Program-made: the position numbers and the translations under genes
Shown: in pieces, positions 1-9,888 of the stretch
How positions within the stretch are numbered: the first letter of the stretch is position 1
How the letters are laid out: each line of letters starts with the position of its first letter
The notes under the pieces: model-generated
Seen by the model: only the letters and a program-made list of their open reading frames with translations
What the model was told of the DNA's origin: nothing
The model's database searches: none
NCBI GenBank assembly: GCA_025201765.1
Contig: MU623593.1
Coordinates: 1 to 30,442, forward strand
Source of the DNA: Daldinia sp. FL1419
Lineage: Eukaryota > Ascomycota > Sordariomycetes > Xylariales > Hypoxylaceae
DNA: 30,442 nucleotides
Direction: 5' to 3'

Positions 1-478
1 TAAAATTTTCGAATTTTAAAATAGATTTGCCCCGCTTTTTGAACCAATCAAAGCTTTAGAATAAAAAATATACAATTATTACAAAATTCAAAATCATTGT
101 AAAATTCAAAACCGTTATAATAGTTATATTTAAATATCTATTAAGGAATATTATTTAAATATAAAATGATATTTTGATTTATTATGGTTGTAATAACCCC
201 TTTACTGTTACTATGGTACTTATATAGATTGGTACGCACCAGGGTTGGGCTTGACTACCTACCATAATAACAGTAAGGGGGTTATTATAACTATAATAAA
301 TTAAAATATTATTTTATATTTAAATAATATTCTTTAATAGATATTTAAATATAACTATTATAACGGTTTTGGATTTTACAACGATTTTGAATTTTATAAT
401 AATTGTATTTTTTTATCCTAAAGCTTTGATTGGTTCAAAAAGTGGGGCAAATCTATTTTAAAATTCGAAAATTTTAAG
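1..478. repeat. Foldback (inverted-repeat) element, MITE-like
   Basis: Bases 1 to about 219 are nearly the reverse complement of about 259 to 476, leaving a loop of about 40 bp in the middle. The outer ends read TAAAATTTTCGAATTTTAAA on the left and its complement on the right. Both arms carry CCAATCAAAGCTTTAG and a core CCCCTTTACTGTTA / CCCCCTTACTGTTA. Most arm differences are C/T or G/A transitions, as RIP or deamination would produce. No ORF is present, so any movement would have been non-autonomous. The right arm extends to CCTTAAAA, so the left end may be cut by the window edge by a few bases. A run of 24 T follows at 480-503. I see no clear target-site duplication. Confidence 0.8.
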
Positions 479-503
479 GTTTTTTTTTTTTTTTTTTTTT
501 TTT

Positions 504-885
504 ATACTTTTTGACTGATTTGAATCCATGACCTTAAGATTTTAAATTTTACTTTTACGAATTTTACTTTTACGAATTACAATTTACGTTATTTACAGTT
601 GAGCTACTTTACGTTACAATTTACTAAAAATTTAATTAATTTTAATTATTATATATTTTAAATTCAAAAATATTTAAAAATATAAAATTTTATATTTAAT
701 TAAATTTAATAAAAATTAAATAAAATAATATTAATAATAATCTTATTTTTTAAAAAAAATTTATTAAATTATTAAAATTTTTATATATTTTAGAAATAAA
801 ATTATGATATTTTATTAAAACTATTTCGAAAATCTCAACGGTTTTATATAATAAAATGGGTTTCAATATTTGCAACAATCAATTT
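504..885. other. AT-rich stretch with no gene
   Basis: Strongly A+T-rich sequence with many TTTAAAT/TATAAA-like words and no reading frame. It lies between two related repeat copies and looks like RIP-degraded repeat DNA. No family can be named. Confidence 0.5.
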
Positions 886-1130
886 TAATCCTAAAAATTC
901 AATTTAGAATTAGCCCCACTATTCTGCAATTTCAACCAATCAAATGTTCCAGATCCCCAAAACGTTCTATCAAATACAACGGTTTTAATTTTACAATGGT
1001 TGTTGAAAATACCCCTTTGCCACTATGGTACCTACCACCAACATAGTAAGGATGAAAAGAACGGGGTTGTTAGTAGTCTCTTATATCAATACTACCACAA
1101 ATATCATAGCCAATCAGACCTTTAGAATGG
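886..1130. repeat. Diverged relatives of the foldback element
   Basis: Around 886-1065 the order of landmarks in the left arm of the element at 1-478 recurs: an A/T-rich start, GCCCCACTATT, AACCAATCAAATGTTCCAG, ACAACGGTTTTAATTTTACA, then ATACCCCTTTGCCACTATGG. At 1109-1125 a further CCAATCAGACCTTTAGAAT matches the arm word CCAATCAAAGCTTTAGAAT in the same orientation. The full inverted partner arm is missing, so these are partial or rearranged copies. Confidence 0.5.
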
Positions 1131-1336
1131 GCTCGAAGTTGGCGATATTTTTCTCCACCCATATATCGCATAAGGTTTGTAAGGAGTGTAGGTAAATATA
1201 AAGAATTCATCGGATAGATGTGCATTGACGGGTGGCTGCTACGTATCATGAGAAAAAAGGGACGCAATACGATTTACCATTTAAACATTCTAAAAGGTGG
1301 AAGAAAATATTAACTCGGAAAATATTAATAACTTAG

Positions 1337-1341
1337 AAAAA

Positions 1342-1376
<35 letters not shown>

Positions 1377-1572
1377 TAAAGGGCAAAAAAGCAGGCCCCT
1401 AGCCTCAAGCCGCAGTGCATTAAATGGCATAGCAAAGAAGGCCTATCTTGCTGCCTTGCACTCGACTCGAACCCGGAAACACCTTCGAAAAACCCGAATA
1501 AACGTAGTTTTATCTGATACATCATCCCGTAACCACTACACCACGGCCTTGTTGGGTAGTGGAACTGTCTGT
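1337..1572 (-). repeat. SINE-like element with tRNA-type Pol III promoter
   Basis: On the minus strand TGGTGTAGTGG (1533-1543) fits the tRNA box A consensus TRGYNNARNNG. GGTTCGAGTCG (1463-1473) fits box B GGTTCGANTCC except for the last base. The gap between them is 59 bases. The T-stem does not pair and no proper acceptor stem forms, so this is not a functional tRNA. Downstream of box B a ~90 base body runs into a TTA trinucleotide repeat at about 1343-1380, the kind of simple-sequence tail that ends many SINEs. ACTTAG occurs at both edges (1331-1336 and 1573-1578), a possible but very short target duplication. Alternatives are a decayed tRNA gene or chance. Confidence 0.42.
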
Positions 1573-1578
1573 ACTTAG

Positions 1579-3141
1579 TGGAGGGGTTGATAATTGGGCT
1601 ATTTAACTTTGCTGCGGGTTGCTTGGGAAATATTGACCTGGGTACCTAGGTACCTAGGTGTAAGGTGCAGGTAGATAAGTAGGTAGGCACCTACATACCA
1701 AGGTAGATAGGTACATATAGGTACAGTGCAAGACGGCTGGTTGCCTGGGGACGACGAGGTTGGCGAGGGGTAAGTGAGTGGAAGGTTCAGCTCGAATAAG
1801 ACTTTGCTACTACCTACCAAATGCCTTGTACCAGGACGTGGGTAATAGATTGGACTATCCTTCTTCTCGGCTTGTGTAATATCAAAGATTTGTGACAGCG
1901 ATATCGATGCTGGGGCACTGGCCCTCACGGTATTCTCGAGCCGTTGCATGAGGATCCCGTACCCCTTACAGACACTCGAGGCCCTTCCGGAACTTGGCGC
2001 AAGATCCCTCCGGCTTACCGAAAGTGGGTTATGTCCCCAGAGACCCTTCAACCGTTCGGCCGGATAGTCCTCCGTCTCGTCCATGCGCCTCCGTACGAGC
2101 CGAAGCTGTGATGGCCCTGGACGCATTGGAGCGAGTAACGCAAGATATGGGGGTACAACAGATGCCCTCCGAGACTCGTTGGAAAGATGTCGGCTGGTGG
2201 ACACGCAAGCTTTTCGCCAACTCGTGCCGGTAATGCTATGCCAAAACGATGCCTTATGGTCTTCAGCCCGATCCCGATTTACCAATCCACGAGGGCGCAG
2301 TTCATAGGTCCCTAACCAACCCGCCGCCTTAACGGGGTGGCGTCGGCCTCGTTATTCGGGGTTGGTGGTGGACAAGATCGACGATTCTAATGATTCCGAA
2401 GACGGGAGTCTTAGCGCCACCAGCATCCGACCCGATGCGGAGGAGGGTGGCATTTCCTTGGCGGCAGCCGGTGCCCGGCGGGTAATTCAGGCTCTCGACG
2501 GTGTGAAGCTCGTACACCGGATTCTACAGTCGCTCCGTGATCGAAGCGTTTCGGGGAGCCAGTTGGCCAAGGATGGGGGCGAGATGCTCTCCCGCACCGG
2601 CCTTATCAACTCTGCTTGTAATTAGGCAGGTTCCGAGGATAATTTCAGGATTCCGGCGAGAAATGGCCGGGATACAACACGGATTCGAAGACTATTCTTG
2701 TTTGCTCGACAGTCCGCTTAAAAGATTCGGAGCAGGCGGAAATACGGCCTTAGACAGTCTCTGTGTTAGACATATCAGAACTCATTTATAACGTATAATA
2801 TTACGTGGAATAAATGTCCAAGTTTGGTACAACACTTAGTCAAGATTATAGAATTTGCGTTGATACGTGTGATATCAACTCCATGTCTTTGCTACTGCAG
2901 GATGCCGCATGCCTATACTACCCGGGTATGCCGTGTAAGCTTAGGGACAGGATGGTTGTGTGGTAAGATTGCATTATGGTTTTTGGGATGGAGTGTGGTC
3001 GTTATTGGGGAGGTATTGTTAAGAGAGGTATAATCTCGAAGAATTCAACTCCGTCGTAGACATTAGGTCCAAGTAAAAGTGAATAACTACTACTTCGCAT
3101 ACAATTTGTAATGTATTATCATTAACTCCCCCTCCTACACT
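1579..3141. other. Gene-poor stretch, microsatellite-like GGTACCTA tract, unassigned open frames
   Basis: 1640-1725 is a degenerate tract of GGTACCTA / AGGTAGGT words. Frames open for 60 to about 230 codons exist on both strands between 1600 and 2800, partly because the local GC content is higher. None shows a motif I recognise, and no splice chain joins them convincingly. It could be decayed coding DNA or simply non-coding. Confidence 0.4.
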
Positions 3142-3774
3142 ATGACGCCCAGAGATATCTTGTTGCCGTCGGGGCTGTCCTGTGAAAATGGGATTATGAC
3201 TATGGCAGTCTATTATATCGCCCTTCTTGTTTAGGGCTGGGTAGTCTACCAGTTCGTCCGTGCTCTATGGAACCTCTCTCCTTTCCCTTCCTAAGCCACA
3301 CATTATTGGCAAGCCAATGGTAAAAGACAAGCTAAGAACCATGCCATGAGTTACCTAACTATTAATACAACCTAGGCCCACCACCTACTTATCTGAGGAC
3401 ATTGCACTGATGGTCCGGACCACGAATGTAAGTGGTAAGGATACTGTCGAGTCACGGGTCAGAACTAATGAATCCAGATCATTTCCCCAACTATAGTGAA
3501 GTGATGCATGACATGAAGATCGGCGTCGAATGCTCACGCCCAACTATCTTCGCTGAGGTGCCCAAGTCGAATCTCCCAGAACAAGAAAAGACCATATTCC
3601 TGCGCATAGCCTTGGGCTTTGCGAGCTATACCCCGGCCTCGTTACACTGGTATTACGGATATTTCCGCACCTGCGCCATTCGGAACTACAGAAGAAGATA
3701 TTCGCTATGATTACGATATGATTATACCTATGCCAAGGGCTAGTACCAAAGGCATAAAGGCTGTTGTTGCTTAG
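3142..3774 (+). pseudogene. Probable cytochrome P450 relic, internally deleted
   Basis: Three pieces in different frames follow the order of a fungal P450. From 3142 a frame starts MTPRD and runs through a hydrophobic segment, crosses one stop, then reads GWVVYQFVRALWNLSPFP, like the N-terminal membrane anchor followed by the proline-rich hinge. At about 3432-3600 a frame contains PTIFAEVPKSNLPEQEKT, resembling the conserved stretch before the I-helix (HPTIFHELL-SDLPPEEKT in this family). At about 3680-3771 a frame reads FGTTEEDIRYDYDMIIPMPR then KGIKAVVA and a stop, like the family's C-terminal end (D-V, P-P, KG-R-V). The oxygen-binding helix, ExxR and most of the haem-Cys loop are missing, and only about 630 bp separate the ends instead of about 1.5 kb. 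The anchor match alone is weak. The pieces together support an old, deleted and frameshifted gene. Confidence 0.45.
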
Positions 3775-3889
3775 CTCCTACGCTTACATCGACCGCAACA
3801 TGCTGAATCGCCGTGAGACGGCCATTCGCGAGTTGCCGCTCACGACACCGGGACTAGCAATCCCTGGCGTTTGGCATAGCAAGATGTAA
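3773..3889 (+). pseudogene. 38-codon C-terminal coding fragment, unrecognised
   Basis: A frame open from about 3758 reads SSYAYIDRNMLNRRETAIRE and continues to GVWHSKM and a TAA at 3887-3889. The composition is protein-like and there is no start codon, so it looks like the tail of a lost gene or a last exon. It directly follows the stop of the P450-like piece but does not resemble a P450 end. The family is unknown. Confidence 0.25.
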
Positions 3890-3898
3890 ATCTTATTC

Positions 3899-4111
3899 TT
3901 ATATCGCCAACCGATTTTTGGTGACAATGGCGGGAGAAACGTCGAGGTGGTTAATCATGTATATTAATTTCGCTGAGGACCGAAGAATTTCGATCAGCTC
4001 ATTGGGATCACATTTACATCTGTCCCTTTTCTTTGTACGCCAAGTAAGTCGGCGAAGTTCCCGGACTTGCTTGCATGCGCGTTCATTAGTTATCTCCATC
4101 ATTCTCAGCAT
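3899..4111 (-). other. Unassigned 70-codon open frame
   Basis: An ATG-initiated minus-strand frame rich in Arg, Lys, Cys and Leu, with the helix-like stretch NELIEILRSSAKLIYMINHL. It resembles coding sequence in composition but has no motif I can name and no clear partner exon. It lies among gene relics, so it may be a fragment. The remaining 300 bp up to 4427 show nothing else. Confidence 0.2.
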
Positions 4112-4427
4112 AATTCATTCGCTTCTAAATACTTGTCGTACGCGGCCACCATCTGATGCTCCACCATATTTCGGCTTCCCGTACGGCAGTTGACCGTGTG
4201 ACCAAGTGTCAGCCAGATGTGTTATAGATGCCATCCCCATATGGGACTATCTCAGTAATTCGGAGTAGGTCGTTTCCGAGACCTTTTAATACACTCTATG
4301 GAGGGTGATAGAGATCTTTTTCCTTGCGTAGAACAGCTCATGGTATAATTTGCGCCCCTTCTGAAGCCGATGTTGATCTAGTTTTCCTATGCATTACCTG
4401 AATACATCAGAAATAGAGGAGATCAGC

Positions 4428-5012
4428 CTATAGGTGCATACCACCTTCGGGGTCCTCGTCGTCTTCAGGCGGCACTCGACTTTGGAGCTGCCGCAAAAGT
4501 TCCCTCTCTTCATCTCCAAGTTGACTCAACGTTCCCGTTTGGAACGTGCCGTCTCTCCATGCTGGGTGTGAAGCCTCTCCTGCTTCTCCTGCTTCTCCAT
4601 GACCGTTAACTCCGTTTGTTAAATTGGTATTTTGCGCACCAGTATTTTCAGTAGCAGTAGCAGCGGCAGTAGCCTCTTCCTCGTCAGCCTTTCCTTGGAG
4701 TTCGCGCCAACTAAGCCCGCGACCCTCGACTTCGGTACGTATTAACTCGATACGCTCTTGCATGCGCGCAATAACAGCCTCATTCTCTGCGATGGCGTCG
4801 ATACAATCTTGGTCCGGCTGTGTAGTACCGTCTTGCTGATCTAGAGCCGATGCTCTACCTTCGGCGTAGGGCTTCAGTTCGGCGTTTGAGTAGTCCAAAT
4901 GGGCTATCGAGTTACGTAGCTCTAATACTTTAAGGGCGAGACTTTCGGCGGATAAGTCCTTGAGTGCTTCGGCGAAGCGTGCCGGGTTTATAGGCTGGAC
5001 TTCGGAAGACAT
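4428..5012 (-). CDS. Tma17/Adc17-like proteasome assembly chaperone homologue
   Basis: A single-exon gene of 194 codons. An upstream in-frame ATG at 5087 would add 25 residues, but the start at 5012 (MSSEVQPINP) begins the conserved part and is preferred. Residues about 10-100 match the layout of yeast Tma17/Adc17: an FAEAL-DLS start, a helix with LELRNSIAHLDYSN (31-43), then D-D-IAENE-VI-RM-ERI (about 71-89) and E-GRG. In yeast this small helical protein helps assemble the 26S proteasome base by binding the Rpt6 ATPase and is induced by stress. Residues 111-155 are low-complexity (Ala/Thr/Glu, GEAGEAGEA) and the C-terminus is acidic. The fungal protein is longer than the ~150-residue yeast one because of this tail. 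It is divergent from the M20 peptidase gene. The family call rests on remembered similarity, so it is moderate. Confidence 0.6.
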   Translation of the reverse strand: MSSEVQPINPARFAEALKDLSAESLALKVLELRNSIAHLDYSNAELKPYAEGRASALDQQDGTTQPDQDCIDAIAENEAVIARMQERIELIRTEVEGRGLSWRELQGKADEEEATAAATATENTGAQNTNLTNGVNGHGEAGEAGEASHPAWRDGTFQTGTLSQLGDEERELLRQLQSRVPPEDDEDPEGGMHL

Positions 5013-5764
5013 ATCGTACAAAGAGTCAGAACCTAATAGTATTGAAAGTTGACGAAATTCGGAAATCCGGAGCACTCGGAGTCTCACGTTTGATGTTGCT
5101 CGAAGAAAGTTGGTTGTCGCAACGCTTAAGCTGCCTGGAGGGGAGCTACCTAGGTTAGGTACCTATGATAAGTAACGAAGCTATCGATAAGATACATTGG
5201 AAACTTTTTGGTGGGATAAGGGAAAGGAGCTTGGGCCATTTAAACATTGGGCCATATAAACATAAGGCCAGCGCGGGGCATGGGGCGGACCTGAGCCGGT
5301 GTGGGATTTATCACGAGCGCTAGTTATCGCAGATTCTCTCCACTTTACCATCCCGGGCCATCCCGGGCTATCTTGGGATTGTTGGAAGTTCGGCTTGTCA
5401 AAGGAGATTTGGATGATGTGATAAGGGCCCTGTATTTCGGCATCCTACCCTGTGTTTTATTACGTATAGTGCGAACCTCCTTATCTTTTCCAAGGGTTGT
5501 ATCCGCTCGAATTGGCCATTCAGAGTTGATGCTCTCCTCAGGATGGAGATCTTTATCACTACCTACATTTGGGAATTGGGGTAGCTACTAAAAGATAGCT
5601 GAAGTTTTAATTTATAAAGTCGGGCATTTTCTATCTATCTTCGTCTCTAATAATTCCTGTAGTTTTCGATTGTTGTACTTCTAGAATTCACTATAGTTGT
5701 ACGTTGATTCAACTTGACTTTGCCGTAAATATCCCCCTTTTCTGTTTTGTTTTTGGATATCGCC
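5013..5764. promoter_or_regulatory. Divergent intergenic region between the chaperone and peptidase genes
   Basis: About 750 bp separate the two start codons. TTGGGCCATTTAAACA at 5231-5246 is repeated as TTGGGCCATATAAACA at 5248-5263. CCATCCCGGG-type words are doubled near 5348-5370. An ATG frame of 96 codons at 5301-5591 has no recognisable features and is probably not a gene. Confidence 0.35.
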
Positions 5765-7704
5765 ATGATCGTGTCTAAATTGGCTCTTGTAGCCGGCGCT
5801 ATTCTCACGAGGGCTGCTCTAGCTCGATCAATTTACCAAGATACGTCTCAACAAATACTCGATGGTGCAACCTCGGCCCCTTTCGAATGTGATATCCCGC
5901 CAGCGATAGACCCTTCGAGAGATGGATTGCCGTCTGCTCGTGATATCTTCTCTGATAACGAGGCATTGCTACTCCAGGTCAAAAGGCATGGTACTATCGT
6001 GAAGATACCCTCAATCTCGTATGACGATAATGGAGAGCCTGGAGAAGATCCTAGATGGGATGTTTTTTACGATATACACAGAGCTTTAGCTGCTTTATAT
6101 CCTAATATGTAAGTAATTATGATCCAAGTATATACTAATACCGTCGAGTGTATCGTGACATCCCCTTGGCCTTTCAACTGATCGTAATCCCTAGTCACCT
6201 TCGAGCGGCCCGCGAGACGGTAAATACGTTCGGTTTGGTATATACGATTCAAGGATCGGAACCTGCCTTAAAACCGCTCCTCCTAGCTGCGCACCAAGAT
6301 GTGGTCCCCGTGGCCGATGCTTCAACTTGGAAATATTCACCATTTTCGGCTCATTTCGACGGCCAATGGTTGTGGGGACGGGGTGCGTCGGATGACAAGA
6401 ATAGTTTGACTGGTCTCTTTTCTGCCCTGGAAGCTCTTCTATCGAACCCTCGCTGGGTGCCGAGGCGAACTATAATACTTGCCCTTGGATTCGACGAGGA
6501 ATGTTCGGGTAGGAGAGGAGCCGGCCATATTGGACCGTATCTGGAACAACGGTATGGCCCTAACTCGTTGGCTCTAATCCTCGATGAAGGAGGAATGGGA
6601 TTGCAGCTTCTTGGAAACGATACCTTATGTGAGCATCTTTTGTTCTGGTTCTGACTTTTCATACTTGTAGGCTAACAAGTTGTCTCCTATAGATGCGCTC
6701 CCTGCTGTCATGGAAAAAGGTCACGTCGATATATGGTTAGAACTTTACGTGAACGGAGGTCATTCGTCCACGCCATTCCCGCACACCGGTATCGGCATAA
6801 TGGCCGAATTCGTCAACCACCTAGAGTCCAACCCGTGGAAGCCTAGACTCATCGAGGGCTCGCCTATTTACAATCACTTCGTTTGCCAAGCAAAGTACTC
6901 TCCTGATGCAGCACCGAATATCACCAAGCTAATCAACAAAGGAGACCTAGAAGCGCTGAGTGAAGAGTTAGCTACGATCGATCGGTCAACGCAATATCGC
7001 ATACAGACATCTCAAGCTGTCGATTACTTCCTTGGAGGGGTAAAAATCAACGCTATGCCTGAGTATATCAAGATTGGTGTCAACCATCGTATCGCGCCTC
7101 AGGATTCCATAACGGCAGTGAAGGCCAATATCTTAAAACAGATTAGGTCAATAGTGAAAAAGTTTGGTTTAACAGTCAGCGCCTTCAAAGGAGAGGAAAA
7201 CAACCCGGATATCGAACTAGATGAACACCTCAGTGACGGAGCTGTTGATCCAATGTATGAGGTGGACTACAATGGAACACTGGTGCTTACATCGTCTCAA
7301 CCTACCCTGGTTGCTCCGATATCGCCGACATCTGGGCCAATCTGGGATGTTTTCTCGGGGACGATACAACATAGCTTCGCTTTCGAGGGAGGAAAGGTGG
7401 TTCCCGTGGGAGAACTCATGACGGGTAACACGGACACCCGGCATTATTTGAGTAAGTGAAGCTCTCGACCCGGCCAAACCTTTGGTAGACGTTGCTAATA
7501 TTCGACACACAAGATCTAACACCTCATATTTATCGATGGACGCCAACCCGCCAAGGGCGTAGTGCTAATGCCCACACAGTTGACGAGAGAGTCGATATGT
7601 ACGCACATTTAGAACTTGTTAGATTCTATTACGATCTAATCAGGAATTTTGACGCTTCTCCTGTTGCAGCTTTGGAGGAAAAGTTGAGTAGCGAAGAGCT
7701 GTAA
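5765..7704 (+). CDS. Secreted or vacuolar M20 metallopeptidase, carboxypeptidase S type
   Basis: Four exons: 5765-6108, 6195-6628, 6693-7451 and 7514-7704 (1728 nt, 575 aa). Introns have GTAAGT, GTGAGC and GTAAGT donors, AG acceptors and CTGAT/CTAAC/CTAAT branch sites, and phase is kept at each junction. The ATG at 5765 opens a hydrophobic signal or anchor segment (MIVSKLALVAGAILTRAALA). Zinc-binding and catalytic motifs of family M20 are present: AAHQDVVPV (His148, Asp150), GRGASDDKN (Asp181/182), DEECSG (Glu216/217), the dimerisation-domain GGHSS (281-285) and NTDTRHY near the end (His510). M20 peptidases of the yeast Cps1 type remove C-terminal residues from short peptides and help nitrogen recycling. 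The signal-like start and absence of an obvious retention motif suggest the vacuole or the outside. An aminoacylase-like activity is possible. All motif residues appear intact. Confidence 0.9.
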
Positions 7705-8151
7705 CTGAATTAGTTATTTCGACTTTATAAGAGGGAGAAACCATTGAATATATTTTTATTTGTTTTTGTCTTATCAAGAGTTATAATTGAGTGTTAAGGA
7801 TTAGGTTAGATTCATTAGAAATGTTCATAGTCATATTTTTGTACCTTATCTGCTTATTTAATGTGCTTATTTAATCGTTCCACTAAATTGAGTTGAAGTT
7901 AGCGCGGGGCAGCCACTCAACCAATCATGTTAGCATGAGACAATAATTAATATGTATACGGCTGGTGCGAATATGAAATGGGTCCATTGAAAATCGGATG
8001 CGATAAAAAGTAAAGTTGAATCTATTCGGTACCTAACTACATGTAACCTTAGTATGTTTTGAACGTAAGATCTCTCTTTCACTTGCGTAAATCTTATGGA
8101 TCTCACAAGATTAAAGAAAATATAGCGGCATGATGGTATAATTATTGTACC
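7705..8151. other. Intergenic 3' region and rhomboid promoter
   Basis: A 447 bp spacer between two genes on the same strand. It is AT-rich just after the peptidase stop, which suits a 3' UTR. CGCGGGGCAGCC then ACCAATCATG occur near 7903-7928. No gene or RNA is seen. Confidence 0.4.
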
Positions 8152-9888
8152 ATGCCTATTCTCCCCTCACTATCTCCCCCGTCAAGTTTTCGGCTTGGCT
8201 TGCGGGCCATCACTGGCAACTCCGGGAACTCGTTAAGTTCTTTTGCGGCTCGCTCGCTTTCTACGCTTTCTACGAGGAACTATTCCGTAACACCATGCCG
8301 CCAATATAACAACCGAGGGGCCGTCCGCCCTTCGAGATTTCTCGAAAAATGTCGTTCTAATAGTCTTTTACCACGGATACCCGTCCGAAAGCTGTCTAGG
8401 TTTCGCGCAATCACGCATTACACGAACTTACCTGATTCGTACGAAGACAGCCAGGGCTTGCCGTTTCGAAAGGAAGATCTCACTCAACGAGAAGTCAACC
8501 AGATATTTGGTGGCAGTCACCTTACGCCGTCGCTCGCCAACAAGCTCCTACGAATTTTACACGGTCGCCGGGTAGCAGGAACTCTAGACGATCCGAATCT
8601 CAAAGTTAACACGGCCTTATTTAGTCCCGAGGATCAAAGGAAAGCCTTGGGATACCTGCGTGCCAACATTCCCGTGGATGAGGTTATCAACGCCGGCCTA
8701 CGAGCTGAAGACGAGCTCAAATACTTGGAACAAGGAAAAGAGAATGGTGAGACCAACCCGCAAGATGCCTCTTCTGGTACCGCACCCGATGAAATTTCGA
8801 TTCCGCTTGGACGACTTCCGAGAGCACCGAAATCCGACTCGCCGTACGGAGTTAGTCCACTCGACGAAATCCGCGCCCAGAACATTGCGAAACGTGAAGC
8901 GGAGGAAAAGAGGCTAGAGGAAGAGCGGAAGAAGCGCGAGGAAGAGGAAGCATTAGGCAATATTGGTACCCTCCAAACTGAGCAGCAGAAGCCGAAAGAA
9001 TTAAGCCCAGTTATGAAAAAGTGGGTAGAGCGCGCGACGTCCGACCTTCAAGCACCTCCCGAGATGAAAGCATGGGAACGTCTACTCCCCCAAGCTATCA
9101 TGACTCTCCTGGTTTTTGCAGGATGCGCCGCGTATGCTATCCTATATACCCCCCCTAGGCGATCTGATAGATTATGGCCAGACATTCCTCCTGCAGCTGC
9201 AACCTGTCTTGCTCTTATCGGAGTCAACCTGACGGTCTGGCTTTGTTGGAGTTTACCACCACTATGGGCACTTCTGAACCGATACTTCATATTAATCCCC
9301 GCGACCCCGCGCCCTTTTCAGCTAATTGGGGCTATGTTCTCTCACCATAAGTTTAGTCACGTCGGCCTGAATATGGTGGCGTTATGGTTCTTCGGTACCC
9401 GGCTTCATGACGAGATTGGCAGGGGAAATTTCCTAGCATTGTACTTTGCTTCTGGTACTCTAGGGTTTATGACCAGTCTGGCACGTTTGGTTCTCACTAG
9501 CGGCTTCGGGCACACGACGCTTGGGGCATCGGGGGCAGTTTACGGAGTCGTCGCTGCATTCTTCTGGTTACACAAATACGACGAGTTCAAGCTACTTGGG
9601 TATCCTCCTGATCCGATGTCTGGCCCGCAAGGCTTAGCCTTTATCGGCCTGATATTAGGTTTACATGTGCTCCCCCTAATCTCTAAGAAGGTACATAACA
9701 TCGACATACCATCGCACTTGGGAGGTATTCTAGGGGGCGTAGTCGGGGCGGACCTTGTCAAGAGGCACATGGATGAGAAGGCGAGGGTTAGGGCCGAAAG
9801 GCTAAGGACCATGGGCGCATTAGAGAAGATTGTTAAAGTAAAGGACAAGGACCCTGAGAGGGCGGCCCAGACGGCTACTAGGCGTTAG
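8152..9888 (+). CDS. Mitochondrial rhomboid protease (Pcp1/PARL type)
   Basis: A single exon of 578 codons. Residues 1 to about 85 are rich in Ser, Arg and Leu with few acidic residues, as in a mitochondrial presequence. Residues about 240-268 form a charged helix, possibly a coiled coil. The membrane part begins near residue 313. The rhomboid signature is intact: HHKFSHVGLNM (398-408, with His403 and Asn407 of the oxyanion region), GASGAVYG (458-465, nucleophile Ser460) and SHLGG (521-525, catalytic His522). An extra membrane helix before the six-helix core and the presequence place it with the mitochondrial inner-membrane rhomboids. In yeast these process Ccp1 and the dynamin Mgm1 and so control fusion. 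The substrate in this organism is inferred. It is longer than yeast Pcp1 (about 346 aa) because of the N-terminal extension, which is common in filamentous fungi. Confidence 0.88.
   Translation: MPILPSLSPPSSFRLGLRAITGNSGNSLSSFAARSLSTLSTRNYSVTPCRQYNNRGAVRPSRFLEKCRSNSLLPRIPVRKLSRFRAITHYTNLPDSYEDSQGLPFRKEDLTQREVNQIFGGSHLTPSLANKLLRILHGRRVAGTLDDPNLKVNTALFSPEDQRKALGYLRANIPVDEVINAGLRAEDELKYLEQGKENGETNPQDASSGTAPDEISIPLGRLPRAPKSDSPYGVSPLDEIRAQNIAKREAEEKRLEEERKKREEEEALGNIGTLQTEQQKPKELSPVMKKWVERATSDLQAPPEMKAWERLLPQAIMTLLVFAGCAAYAILYTPPRRSDRLWPDIPPAAATCLALIGVNLTVWLCWSLPPLWALLNRYFILIPATPRPFQLIGAMFSHHKFSHVGLNMVALWFFGTRLHDEIGRGNFLALYFASGTLGFMTSLARLVLTSGFGHTTLGASGAVYGVVAAFFWLHKYDEFKLLGYPPDPMSGPQGLAFIGLILGLHVLPLISKKVHNIDIPSHLGGILGGVVGADLVKRHMDEKARVRAERLRTMGALEKIVKVKDKDPERAAQTATRR

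Noticed and set aside
1297..1578. 93-codon plus-strand ORF with a poly-Asn run
   Set aside because: It is a translation of the AAT microsatellite and the SINE-like body. It has no domain, and the Asn run is the trinucleotide tail.
1599..2285. 228-codon minus-strand ORF
   Set aside because: It spans the GGTACCTA microsatellite tract and ends in low-complexity Pro/Ser sequence. No motif, splice pattern or family is recognised, and competing frames are open on the other strand.
5301..5591. 96-codon plus-strand ORF in the chaperone/peptidase promoter region
   Set aside because: No motif, and it sits in a divergent promoter over duplicated CCCGGG words. A chance frame is more likely.
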